DNA of 64,000 nt from JALZCH01 sp036387135 (GTDB lineage Bacteria; Acidobacteriota; Blastocatellia; Pyrinomonadales; Pyrinomonadaceae), in the NCBI GenBank assembly GCA_036387135.1, contig DASVUH010000075.1, positions 1-64,000 on the forward strand, written 5' to 3'. The position numbers and the translations under genes are program-made. Under the pieces are notes generated by a model that made no database searches, had not been told where the DNA came from, and saw only the letters and a list, made by a program, of their open reading frames with translations. How positions within the stretch are numbered: the stretch's first letter is position 1; every line of letters begins with the position of its first letter. Shown here piece by piece: positions 1 through 7,666 of the stretch.

Positions 1-170
1 CTTAATTCAAAGCAGTTGGGAAAAATCAAACGGCAACAGTTAGAGTTCAAGTCCCGAATAATCCAAATAATCTACTGATAACTTTAACCTTAACTCCGAC
101 ATCTGGAACAGGCACAGCGCAATTTACAAGTAATAACACTACGACGAGAACAATAACGGCAACAACGGAT

Positions 171-854
171 GTGGAAATCAGGGGAATTACAGAGAGCAGT
201 ACGAAAGATAATATGGAGTTTAAAGCAACTTACACAAAGCCTAACAATCAAATTGTGACGCTTGACACTGAAAATTTTACGGTTATTTCCGTAACCTTAT
301 CATTAAGAACAAGTGGAACTGTTTCTTCAGATAATGCGGGAAGAACTGCTTATAATTCAGCGTACAACACTACATCGCTTGGTTTAATACAGCACTCGTC
401 TTTACCCGGTTGGTTTACCGGAGTCGAAATTGTTGGAACAGTTGCCCCAAACGATTTTAGTGATTTGATTGTTCTTAAAAGAGAGGTTCTGGGAGCTAGA
501 AAGTTTGATGATATGACATTGGTTGAAACAACTCCACAAGGGGACGATACTTCATTTCCGCAATTTCGTGATGATAATCCTCAATCTGGTGGCTCTAACG
601 GAAAGGTATATGATTTGGATGGTCCCGGAATCGGAAATAATTCAAATAATCCAATTGGAACTATAGGACGCTTGCGTGCTAATTTTAGAGGGTATGCGAC
701 AGTTGATGGCAATCAGGTTTCTGGAGACTTATTTTGGTTTACTCGAGTTTCAGTAAGGAAAATAAGTAATGGTGATGCAATTCATAATCAGTTTTCTGCC
801 GATAATCAGGCAGGAACAGGAGCTACAAATTTGACTTGGAATTTACAACCCTAG
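171..854 (+). CDS. C-terminal part of an Ig-like secreted protein, 5' end missing
   Basis: Unrecognised by function. The first permitted start is a GTG at 171, but the same frame is open and coding-like back to base 6, right after a TAA at 3-5. That upstream part is rich in Thr, Asn and Pro with alternating beta-strand character, as in bacterial Ig-like repeats. The 227 residues listed are rich in Gly, Asn, Thr and Ser, have no membrane segment and end in NLTWNLQP. This suggests the tail of a larger exported beta-sandwich protein whose 5' part was lost or lies in another frame beyond the window edge. It is followed 12 bases later by the next gene. Codon use is AT-rich, unlike the genes after 4469. 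Confidence 0.5.
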   Translation: MEIRGITESSTKDNMEFKATYTKPNNQIVTLDTENFTVISVTLSLRTSGTVSSDNAGRTAYNSAYNTTSLGLIQHSSLPGWFTGVEIVGTVAPNDFSDLIVLKREVLGARKFDDMTLVETTPQGDDTSFPQFRDDNPQSGGSNGKVYDLDGPGIGNNSNNPIGTIGRLRANFRGYATVDGNQVSGDLFWFTRVSVRKISNGDAIHNQFSADNQAGTGATNLTWNLQP

Positions 855-866
855 GAAGGAAATCAT

Positions 867-1505
867 ATGAGAAAAAGTGTTTTAGGTTATACAATCGCTG
901 TGGTTGGAGGTTTAATAGGACTATTTTATCTTACAACAGCCACATATAAAGCAGCATTAATGCAAGATAAGACAACATTGATACAACGTCAAGAAAAACC
1001 AAAATCTAAAGTGTTAAATAAGGAAGTAAAGCAATTGCTTGAAACTATAAGGAACAGAAATTTAGTTACTGAAAGCCCTGATAAACTAGCTCAAGCAATT
1101 GAAGCATTAGGTCAGAGACAGATTACAGAAGCTATCCCTGAGTTAATTGACTTCCTCGATTTTAGAAGAATTCATAAATGGGAAGGCACTGGAGTGATTT
1201 TACATCCTCTACCCAAAGAAGGAGATTATCCCGCTGTTGGAGCATTATTTTCAATAGGTAAACTCGCTTTACCTGCTTTAATTAAAGTAGTTGAAGAAAA
1301 TGACATAGACTCCATTAAAAGTAAAAATGCTCTTCAAACAATTCAACTAATATTTCGTGAAAACTTATCCGAAGGTGTTAAATACCTTGAAAGCGAAATG
1401 ATTAAGTCCACGTCACAGGATGGCAAGCAAAGAATGCAATCCGCTGTTGAAAAAACTAGAGCTGAATGGATAAAAATTCATAATTCAATGTCTAATCAAA
1501 ATTAA
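867..1505 (+). CDS. Membrane-anchored HEAT-like protein of unknown function
   Basis: A 212-residue protein with a clear ribosome binding site (AGGAAGGA at 853-860) seven bases before the ATG. Residues 7-25 form one hydrophobic N-terminal segment, so it is probably exported or anchored by its N-terminus. The rest is alpha-helical and charged. Pieces such as AIEALGQRQITEAIPELIDF and, later, a run about a size-independent adult-type HEAT spacing (ALPALIKVVEEN) resemble HEAT or PBS-lyase-like helical repeats, which usually serve as protein-binding scaffolds. It follows the Ig-like fragment by 12 bases and could be co-transcribed with it. No catalytic motif is visible. Confidence 0.7.
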   Translation: MRKSVLGYTIAVVGGLIGLFYLTTATYKAALMQDKTTLIQRQEKPKSKVLNKEVKQLLETIRNRNLVTESPDKLAQAIEALGQRQITEAIPELIDFLDFRRIHKWEGTGVILHPLPKEGDYPAVGALFSIGKLALPALIKVVEENDIDSIKSKNALQTIQLIFRENLSEGVKYLESEMIKSTSQDGKQRMQSAVEKTRAEWIKIHNSMSNQN

Positions 1506-1560
1506 GCATTTTTATAAAAAGACCTATTACTTTGGCGACATTCGCAATCTACACGACTAG

Positions 1561-1713
1561 CAAACGTCGGATAGCGAAAACAGAAAATTACCGCTAAATT
1601 TCGCCTTTGGACAAATCCGCTGGAGTCTGGTCGGCGCGCCTCAAACCAGATTAATCGGACGCAGCGAAGTCGTCAGCAAAACAGACAAAGTAAGTAGCAG
1701 TTATAGCTGCTTT
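1561..1713 (+). pseudogene. Decayed 5' part of the HExxH protein gene
   Basis: The frame of the gene that follows stays open upstream to 1561, where a TAG at 1558-1560 stops it. Beyond the TAG the same frame again reads as coding-like sequence from about 1531. The upstream peptide contains GQIRWSLVGAPQTRLIG and joins smoothly to the Cys-rich start of the downstream protein. No ATG, GTG or TTG with a ribosome binding site precedes it. I read this as the remnant of a longer N-terminal part, interrupted by a nonsense codon, so the downstream protein is probably a fragment of a larger ancestor. Confidence 0.45.
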
Positions 1714-2784
1714 GTGTGTTGTCCGAATATGTACAATAACGGTTGGATAACACCTTATACGGCTGAGATTGACGAGGGCGAGACATTTCAATATACAGCA
1801 CAACAGCAAGATCGTGATTGTTATCAGAATCTTTATTCTCCATATCCTGCGGATGCAAATTGGACGATTAATGACGACCAGATTGCAACAGTAGGTTTTG
1901 ACGGATCAACAACAGCAATCAGCGAAGGAGACGCATATCTAACGGCAAATTGGACGGGACAGCTTTGGTGGGCAGATGCAACGGACGCTTGTCTGCCAGA
2001 TGAGATTGCTGTCAATCGAACTGCTAATGTGATTGTTAAGCCAATCCTGATTATTAATGTTCCGCAAAACGCAATGGACGGAGATACGGTTGAGTTTAGT
2101 GTTAGCGTCGAAAACGGCACTGCGACAGCTTATCAATGGAGTTTTGAGCCGACCAGCGGCGGAAACAATCCACAAGTAAATTTTACAGCACCTAATGCTG
2201 CGGTTACACAAGCAAAAGCACATTGGTTTGCTAAGCCTGATAGCCCATGCGGAGCAGACCTCAATAGCAAATATACCATCAAAGTAAAAGTTACTTTTCA
2301 AGGTGGAAAGCAAACAACCAAAGAAGCGCCTTTTACAGTGAGTATTGGTGGAAATTGGGGCGGAACTGTTCCATCACCAATAATAGACGGATATCCAGAT
2401 ATCAATTTTGACAGCCAGAGAAATCTTTGGGTAGTGATTGGACGCGGAACACTACAAAGAGTTCCTAGCCTAGCTATACTAAGAACTCCAACCACCAGCC
2501 AATTCTATAATAAAACTTTAAAGCATGAAGAAGTTCATGTTGAGCAATATGCGACGGGAATCTTTTCAGACTTATATCATATAGGAAGTCTAATGAATGC
2601 CCTATCACCTCTTACGGATTCATCCGAAAATGGATTACGCCAAAAAATATATGATTCGAGGATAGCTTGGTATCAAGGTCAGGATCGAGTGTTAAAGACA
2701 AGACTACCTGACGCAGAGAGAGAAGCATTTGCGGTTTCTGATCCAATTGCACCGCAATACAAATTTCAAAGTCAGTGTCAATAA
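1714..2784 (+). CDS. Ig-like protein fragment ending in an HExxH metal-site motif
   Basis: The 356-residue frame from GTG 1714 starts with a Cys-rich stretch (CCPNM) and an Ig-like beta-rich region (about residues 20-200). At about residue 270 it has LKHEEVHVEQ, which contains HExxH, the zinc-binding signature of gluzincin or metzincin-type peptidases. Active peptidase function is unproven: no third ligand can be assigned, and the region around the motif may be only a peptidase-like fold. There is no signal peptide at this start, consistent with a 5'-truncated gene (see 1561-1713). The next gene begins 27 bases downstream. AT-rich composition. Confidence 0.5.
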   Translation: MCCPNMYNNGWITPYTAEIDEGETFQYTAQQQDRDCYQNLYSPYPADANWTINDDQIATVGFDGSTTAISEGDAYLTANWTGQLWWADATDACLPDEIAVNRTANVIVKPILIINVPQNAMDGDTVEFSVSVENGTATAYQWSFEPTSGGNNPQVNFTAPNAAVTQAKAHWFAKPDSPCGADLNSKYTIKVKVTFQGGKQTTKEAPFTVSIGGNWGGTVPSPIIDGYPDINFDSQRNLWVVIGRGTLQRVPSLAILRTPTTSQFYNKTLKHEEVHVEQYATGIFSDLYHIGSLMNALSPLTDSSENGLRQKIYDSRIAWYQGQDRVLKTRLPDAEREAFAVSDPIAPQYKFQSQCQ

Positions 2785-2810
2785 TTAGGTGCAACAAAGG
2801 AGAAAATCTA

Positions 2811-3374
2811 ATGAATAGAATTATTGCATTAGTTGTGTTTTTTTTATACGCCTTTGTTTTTAGTAATCCAGGACAAACTCGTCCAAAGGAACAATGGCAA
2901 GAGCTAAATAGCAAAAGCAAAGCTATTATAGTAGGAGTGGTTGAAGATTATCTTCAAGTAATTAGACCTGAAAAACTAAAAGCTAATGCGGATGGGACTT
3001 TGCCGATTCCAAACCCTAATGAGTATGTCGCAGGACAAGTTTTTCGAGTAAAACTAACTGACAGAATTAAGGGAAAGGTAAAGACACAAAGAATAGGTAA
3101 TAAGGAGTATATTTATGTGTTTATATGGGGTAGAGGCGTACCGGGAATTGGCGATCCCATTTTGCTTGAAAATAAAGAATATGTGCTTTTTTTAGAACCT
3201 AATAATGAGGAAAAAGAACTAGCCGGAACGGAAACCGCTGATTATAAACCAAATGAAATAATCAAAAAGCCATTTGATTATAAATCAAGTTATTTAATCA
3301 TTCGCTTTGGTGGAGCAACAGAAGTTAAAGGTGATAAAAATAAGTTAATAAAAGAAATAAAAAGAGCACTATGA
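2811..3374 (+). CDS. Small exported protein, first of a tandem paralog pair
   Basis: A 187-residue protein. I chose ATG 2811 because AAAGGAG sits just upstream at 2796-2802 and the following 20 residues make a signal peptide; an earlier in-frame ATG at 2775 lies before the ribosome binding site. The mature part begins near QTRPKEQW. It is beta-rich and lysine-rich, with no Cys pair and no known catalytic motif. It matches the next gene along its whole length: SKAIIVGVVEDYLQVIRPE here against SDAVIIGTVEKRLQLIRPE there, then a shared EY(V/I)(A/V)G block, GK(V/I), ADYKPN or IEYKPN, and the C-terminal NKLIKEIK. This family is not one I can name. Confidence 0.75.
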   Translation: MNRIIALVVFFLYAFVFSNPGQTRPKEQWQELNSKSKAIIVGVVEDYLQVIRPEKLKANADGTLPIPNPNEYVAGQVFRVKLTDRIKGKVKTQRIGNKEYIYVFIWGRGVPGIGDPILLENKEYVLFLEPNNEEKELAGTETADYKPNEIIKKPFDYKSSYLIIRFGGATEVKGDKNKLIKEIKRAL

Positions 3375-3394
3375 TTCCATAAAGGAACTTTATT

Positions 3395-3961
3395 ATGGTC
3401 AGGATTCTTATATCGGTTGTATTTCTTTCCACCTTTTTAATTATAGAAATTTCAGGACAAACATTCTCAAAAGAATATTGGAAAGAAATAGCTGAAGATA
3501 GCGATGCCGTAATAATCGGAACTGTTGAAAAACGCCTGCAATTAATTCGACCTGAATGTTATAAATCAAATCCCGACAGCAACTGCATAAATCCGAAAGA
3601 GTATATTGTCGGAGAAATTTTTCAAGTGAAATTTACTAAAAGACTTAAAGGGAAAATAATTAGTGTAAAAGAAGGCGATGAAAAGTATTTATATATTTTT
3701 GACGCCGGAGGCTATGGTTTGCACAATGTTGGAATGAGACTGATTAAAGGTAAGGAATTTTTATTCTTTTTAAAACAGAACACCGATAATAGTAAATTTG
3801 TTGGATTAGAAACAATCGAATATAAACCAAACTCACAAAGCATTAGAGCGCCTTTTGAAGCAAAACCCATTTATACGGTTGTTTACGAAACTCGCGGAAT
3901 TGTTCAAATCAAGCCGGATAATAATAAATTGATTAAAGAAATAAAAGAAGTTATAGATTGA
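3395..3961 (+). CDS. Small exported protein, second of a tandem paralog pair
   Basis: A 188-residue protein with ATG at 3395 and AAAGGA at 3381-3386. Residues 1-21 are a signal peptide ending near ISGQTFS. It is a diverged tandem duplicate of the gene 20 bases upstream and keeps the same order of conserved blocks (see that entry). An extra Cys pair (PECYKSN...NCINPKEY) is present here and absent in its neighbour, so a disulfide in the periplasm is possible. Function unknown. The two genes probably form one transcript. Confidence 0.75.
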   Translation: MVRILISVVFLSTFLIIEISGQTFSKEYWKEIAEDSDAVIIGTVEKRLQLIRPECYKSNPDSNCINPKEYIVGEIFQVKFTKRLKGKIISVKEGDEKYLYIFDAGGYGLHNVGMRLIKGKEFLFFLKQNTDNSKFVGLETIEYKPNSQSIRAPFEAKPIYTVVYETRGIVQIKPDNNKLIKEIKEVID

Positions 3962-4027
3962 ATCTGCAATTTCGCATTGATTCTATAACAGGAAATTGCC
4001 GATTTTATTTTGGAAAGAAAAAAATAA

Positions 4028-4254
4028 GTTGTCGAAACCGTCGGCGGTGATGATTACTCGACAATTCTGTCAATCACAAATGTCGGCGACAAAAGCGGCA
4101 AATTCACGATGCAGTTGGCAATTCGCCAAATAAAGAAAGAGAAAACGCTTACTATGTATCGCTGGTGCAAGCGCGGGTTGGCACACTAAAGCGCATTTTA
4201 TTTCATCGCTCTGAAATCTGTTCTAGTAAAATAAGAAATAGAAGTTGTTTGTAA
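4028..4254 (+). pseudogene. Frameshifted remnant of a large secreted Ig-type protein
   Basis: Two adjacent open pieces in different frames read as one protein. Bases 4028-4140 give a beta-domain peptide (VVETVGGDDYSTILSITNVG and onward), and from 4141 the -1 frame continues with ENAYYVSLVQARVGTLKR before stops. The style matches the Ig-like fragments at the left edge. The rest of the 507-base stretch 3962-4468 shows only a possible 33-codon peptide (4307-4408) and no other coding, repeat or RNA signal. Confidence 0.45.
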
Positions 4255-4306
4255 AAGCTCAAGCGAGCCTTCCGCAAATAAATGGTTGACAATTTCTGAT
4301 AAAATT

Positions 4307-4408
4307 ATGTTTCGGACTTTTATTTCTGGAGTTGTTCTCCTAATAATAGGTCTAATATCCGGCTATAATAAGATGCAAGGAGCTAGCGAGAATATGAATA
4401 AACCATAA
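4307..4408 (+). CDS. Possible 33-residue membrane peptide
   Basis: ATG 4307 opens a 33-codon frame, starting MFRTFISGVVLLIIGLISGY and ending in a short polar tail. A single hydrophobic helix is clear. There is no convincing ribosome binding site, and the sequence could equally be the start of a lost lipoprotein or membrane-anchored gene, since this block contains several broken genes. Weakly supported. Confidence 0.22.
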   Translation: MFRTFISGVVLLIIGLISGYNKMQGASENMNKP

Positions 4409-4468
4409 TCAAAGTGATTCCGCTCAAAATGGTGACACTACAAAAGGTTCTTCATAACTTTAAAATTC

Positions 4469-5677
4469 ATGACGCCAACAAAAAAGAAAAATCACGTTTC
4501 GCAGAAAGCGAATTCGTTTACAGAATCAGTTATCCGCGAGATGACGCGCGTTGCGAATAAACACGGCGCGGTTAATTTGTCGCAAGGTTTTCCCGATTTT
4601 GCCGCGCCCGAAGACATCAAGCAGGTGGCGATGCAGGCGATTGAAAACAACATCAATCAATACGCAATAACCTGGGGGGCGAAAGATTTCCGCGACGCGA
4701 TTGCAAAGAAAACGGCTTGGTATTTGGGGTTGGAAATTGACCCGGAAACAGAAATAACGGTGACTTGCGGCTCGACCGAAGGAATGATTGCGGCGATGAT
4801 TGCGACGGTTGATCCGGGCGAGGAAGTGATTGTTTTCGAGCCGTTTTACGAAAATTACGCGCCCGACGCGATTTTGTCCGACGCCGTTCCGTGCCACGTA
4901 CCGCTTTACGCGCCCGAAAACGAGGAAGCAGAATGGATGTTTGACCGTGATGAATTGCGCGCGGCTTTTAACGAAAAGACAAAAGCGATTATCATTTGCA
5001 ATCCGAATAATCCGACCGGAAAAGTTTTCAGCGCCGAAGAATTGCAGTTTATCGCCGAGCTTTGTCAGGAATTCGACGCGCTCGTTTTTACCGACGAGAT
5101 TTACGAACACATTCTCTACCCGCGCGGCGGCGAAACGCTGAGGCATTTTTCAATCGCTCAACTAAGCGGAATGCGCGAGCGGACGGTGATTGTTAATTCT
5201 TTGTCGAAAACTTATTCGGTGACGGGTTGGCGAGTGGGCTACTGCATCGCGCCGCCGGAAATTACGAAAGCGATTCGCAAAGTCCACGATTTTTTGACAG
5301 TCGGCGCAGCCGCTCCTTTGCAAGCCGCCGGAGCTTACGCTTTGAGTTTGCCGCAGGCTTATTACGCCGGACTGCAAGCCGAATACACGCAAAAACGCAA
5401 TTTTCTGCTGCCGGCTTTGCAGCAAGCCGGTTTTAAAGCTTACGCGCCAGACGGGGCTTATTACATAATGACCGATATTTCCGCGTTCGGTTTTCCGAAT
5501 GACGTTGATTTTACAAAGTTTTTAATCACCGAAATCGGCGTCGCCTGCGTGCCGGGTTCGTCGTTTTATCACCACAAAGAATTGGGCGCGCAGCAGGTTC
5601 GTTTCTGTTTCTGCAAAAAGGACGAAACGCTCCAATCGGCAGCCGAACGACTAATTAAACTGCGTGAGAGAATTTGA
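4469..5677 (+). CDS. PLP-dependent class I/II aminotransferase
   Basis: A 402-residue fold-type I aminotransferase that moves an amino group between an amino acid and a 2-oxo acid in the cytoplasm. Seen: the N-terminal VNLSQGFPDF substrate loop, ICNPNNPTGK (Asn contacting the cofactor), FTDEIYEH (Asp to the pyridine nitrogen and Tyr), the PLP lysine in NSLSKTYSVTGWRVGY near residue 245, and a C-terminal RFCF arginine for the substrate carboxylate. The YAITWGAKDFRDAI and GQ-like start place it close to the kynurenine/methionine aminotransferase (YbdL-like) branch rather than AspC. Exact substrate cannot be told. ATG 4469 has no visible ribosome binding site. GC and codon use change here from the AT-rich left block to the genome style. 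Confidence 0.9.
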   Translation: MTPTKKKNHVSQKANSFTESVIREMTRVANKHGAVNLSQGFPDFAAPEDIKQVAMQAIENNINQYAITWGAKDFRDAIAKKTAWYLGLEIDPETEITVTCGSTEGMIAAMIATVDPGEEVIVFEPFYENYAPDAILSDAVPCHVPLYAPENEEAEWMFDRDELRAAFNEKTKAIIICNPNNPTGKVFSAEELQFIAELCQEFDALVFTDEIYEHILYPRGGETLRHFSIAQLSGMRERTVIVNSLSKTYSVTGWRVGYCIAPPEITKAIRKVHDFLTVGAAAPLQAAGAYALSLPQAYYAGLQAEYTQKRNFLLPALQQAGFKAYAPDGAYYIMTDISAFGFPNDVDFTKFLITEIGVACVPGSSFYHHKELGAQQVRFCFCKKDETLQSAAERLIKLRERI

Positions 5678-5796
5678 TTGCGGTTCACTGACGCGGAGAT
5701 GAGAATGCAACCAAATGTCTTGTCGTGCGTATCAAAAAAATGGAAAGAAACTTCGGCTTTCCGTTTTTTAACAAAAATAAAACTGGAGGATTAATG

Positions 5797-6756
5797 ATGT
5801 TGCTTAAAAAAAATGTAAGCAAATTTGCGGCAATTTCCGCATTTGCCGTTTTACCGTTTGTCTTAGGCGGCGTTGACGTTAACGCGCAGGAAGCCCGAAC
5901 CGCGCCTGCGCCGCGAGCCGAATCTCAAGCGTTTTCGATGTTTTTCGGCGGCGGAAGCTATCTCGGCGTGCAAACTGAAAATGTGACGAAAGAAAATTCC
6001 GGCAAATACAATCTCGGCGAGCCGCGCGGTGTTGCGGTCGTCAAAGTTTCCGAAAACAGCCCGGCGGCGCAAGCCGGTTTGCGCGACGGCGACGTGATTG
6101 TTCGTTTTGAAGGCGAAGAAATAAAAAGCGTCACGAAATTGCAGCGGCTGATTCAGGAAGTCGCGCCCGACCAGAAAGCCCGAATCACCGTTTTACGCAA
6201 CGGCGGAGAGCAGGAATTGAGCGTTACAATGGGCAAACGACCGGAACCGCAATTTCGCAATTTTGGAACGATGCCGGACGGCGCTTGGACATTGCCGCCG
6301 ATGCAATCTGTTCCGCGATTAGAGCCGCTTCCGCGAATGGAAAATATGCCTCGCTTTGAACAGCTTCCGCGCGGGGAATTTAAATTTGAAATGCCGGACA
6401 GCAACAATGTTTTTGTTTTTCCCGGAACGGCAGGGCGTCGTCTCGGCGTCGCCGTTTCGTCTTTGAGCAAACAATTGGGCGATTATTTCGGCATTGCCGA
6501 GGGCAAAGGATTGCTGATTGAAAATGTGGCTGAAAATAGCCCGGCGGCGAAAGCGGGTTTGAAAGCAGGTGACGTGATTGTCGAAATCGAAGGCGAAGCC
6601 GTTTCAAACCAAGCCGATTTGATTCGCGGTTTGAACAAAAAAGCGGAAGGGGAAATCGCGTTGACTTTTATCCGCGACCGCCAGCGCCAAACCGTTCGTC
6701 TGACGCCCGAAGCAAACAAATCGGTAATTGCTCCCGGCAAAACGATGAGGTTCTAG
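5797..6756 (+). CDS. Exported protein with two PDZ domains and no protease domain
   Basis: A 319-residue protein. GGAGG at 5785-5789 favours ATG 5797 (a neighbouring ATG at 5794 is slightly too close). Residues 1-28 are a signal peptide ending near VNAQ. PDZ 1 covers about residues 50-145 (SYLGVQ, NSPAAQAGLRDGDVI) and PDZ 2 about 225-315 (RRLGVAV, NSPAAKAGLKAGDVI). Between them lies a Pro/Met/Arg-rich linker. There is no trypsin-like or S41 domain, so it cannot cut peptides by itself. It may be an adaptor or scaffold in the periplasm or outer membrane, or bind C-terminal tails of envelope proteins. It is transcribed alone, 119 bases after the aminotransferase, and ends in a long palindrome. 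Confidence 0.8.
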   Translation: MLLKKNVSKFAAISAFAVLPFVLGGVDVNAQEARTAPAPRAESQAFSMFFGGGSYLGVQTENVTKENSGKYNLGEPRGVAVVKVSENSPAAQAGLRDGDVIVRFEGEEIKSVTKLQRLIQEVAPDQKARITVLRNGGEQELSVTMGKRPEPQFRNFGTMPDGAWTLPPMQSVPRLEPLPRMENMPRFEQLPRGEFKFEMPDSNNVFVFPGTAGRRLGVAVSSLSKQLGDYFGIAEGKGLLIENVAENSPAAKAGLKAGDVIVEIEGEAVSNQADLIRGLNKKAEGEIALTFIRDRQRQTVRLTPEANKSVIAPGKTMRF

Positions 6757-6900
6757 AGCAAATTTCAATTTGTCGAAATACAAAAGAAGAAAATTAACAG
6801 GGATGAAATGGATAAAAGAGATAAACCAAAAACAAAAAATATCCCATTTATCCCTTTCATCCCTGTTAATTCTTTGTCTTTCAATTTATTGAAATGCGAT
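6757..6900. repeat. Long imperfect intergenic palindrome, family A
   Basis: The left arm around 6788-6823 (AATTAACAGGGATGAAATGG...) pairs with the right arm around 6840-6882 (...CTTTCATCCCTGTTAATT), leaving a short A-rich loop. Pairing continues more weakly outward to about 6757 and 6900. It lies exactly between two convergent genes, so it could act as a two-way transcription end, but its length is more like a dispersed REP or MITE-type repeat than a simple terminator. Confidence 0.75.
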
Positions 6901-6971
6901 TTAAGTTTCCGAATAGAAAAAGCGACGAGATTTATGAACAAACCTCATCGCTTTTTTTGTTCGAGACAAAC

Positions 6972-7616
6972 TTATTGCTCGATTCTTTCCCACGTCGCAG
7001 TCATTTTTTTAACAGTTGCTTTCGGGTATTCGGAGAGCATTTGTTTGCGGAGCGTTTCGGCTTCTTCTTTGGTTTCTCCGGCGTAAATGGCTAGAAAATT
7101 CGGAATCAAAATGCTTTCGCGGTTTTTATCCCACAAACCTTCAAAATCATAACCGACCGCGTCCATATTCGGACAACTGTAATACGTGAAAACTTTACGT
7201 TCAAGCTGTAAATTCTGCAATTCTTTGCGTTCTTTTTCGACAGCTTCCATATATTCGCCGCCGTCGCAGTCTTCCAATTCGTAGGTTTTCAGCAGCACGG
7301 CGTAAAACGGCGTGGACGAGTAAGTTTTATTGGGAATGATTTTTGCCGGAATCTTAAACGATAATTCCCATTCGGCAAACTCTTTTTGCCGATGTTTGCA
7401 AGGCTTTCCCGGATCGGGACAAACCGCGTTTGAAACGGCGGTTTTCGCCGTAGTTTTTTTGTTTGTCTGGCTTTCGCTCGAATCAAATTCGATTTTTCTT
7501 TCGGTTTTGCTTTCCGCTCCGGCTTCCGAAGCGGTGCGAGTTTCGGCAACGCTAATCGAACAGCCGGAAAGTAATAGCGCGATAAATCCAACTTTAATAA
7601 TTTGCAGCGGTTTCAT
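6972..7616 (-). CDS. Lipoprotein of unknown function with SPOR-like C-terminal region
   Basis: A 214-residue protein on the minus strand. I chose ATG 7616 because it gives a textbook lipoprotein signal, MKPLQIIKVGFIALLLSGC, with the lipidated Cys at residue 19; earlier in-frame starts at 7634 (ATG) and 7670 (TTG, overlapping the upstream stop) only lengthen the leader. A Ser/Thr/Glu-rich linker follows to about residue 60, then a Cys-containing domain (VCPDPGKPC). The last 50 residues (FLAIYAGETKEEAETLRKQM, then YPKATVKK) recall peptidoglycan-binding SPOR domains, a resemblance I cannot verify. It lies 50 bases after the CrtI-type gene and may share its transcript. Confidence 0.7.
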   Translation of the reverse strand: MKPLQIIKVGFIALLLSGCSISVAETRTASEAGAESKTERKIEFDSSESQTNKKTTAKTAVSNAVCPDPGKPCKHRQKEFAEWELSFKIPAKIIPNKTYSSTPFYAVLLKTYELEDCDGGEYMEAVEKERKELQNLQLERKVFTYYSCPNMDAVGYDFEGLWDKNRESILIPNFLAIYAGETKEEAETLRKQMLSEYPKATVKKMTATWERIEQ

Positions 7617-7666
7617 ATTTTTATAAAATCTCATCTTTTTAACGCGAAAAAAGAGAAAAAAACGTA

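Noticed and set aside
4286..4314. TTGACA hexamer as a promoter
   Set aside because: The only good -10-like hexamer (TAAAAT) is 8 bases away, too near; at 17 bases the sequence is GTTTCG.
6808..7094. Two open frames of 66-92 codons on the plus strand
   Set aside because: They run through the palindrome and are antisense to the end of the lipoprotein gene, with no ribosome binding site or protein-like composition.
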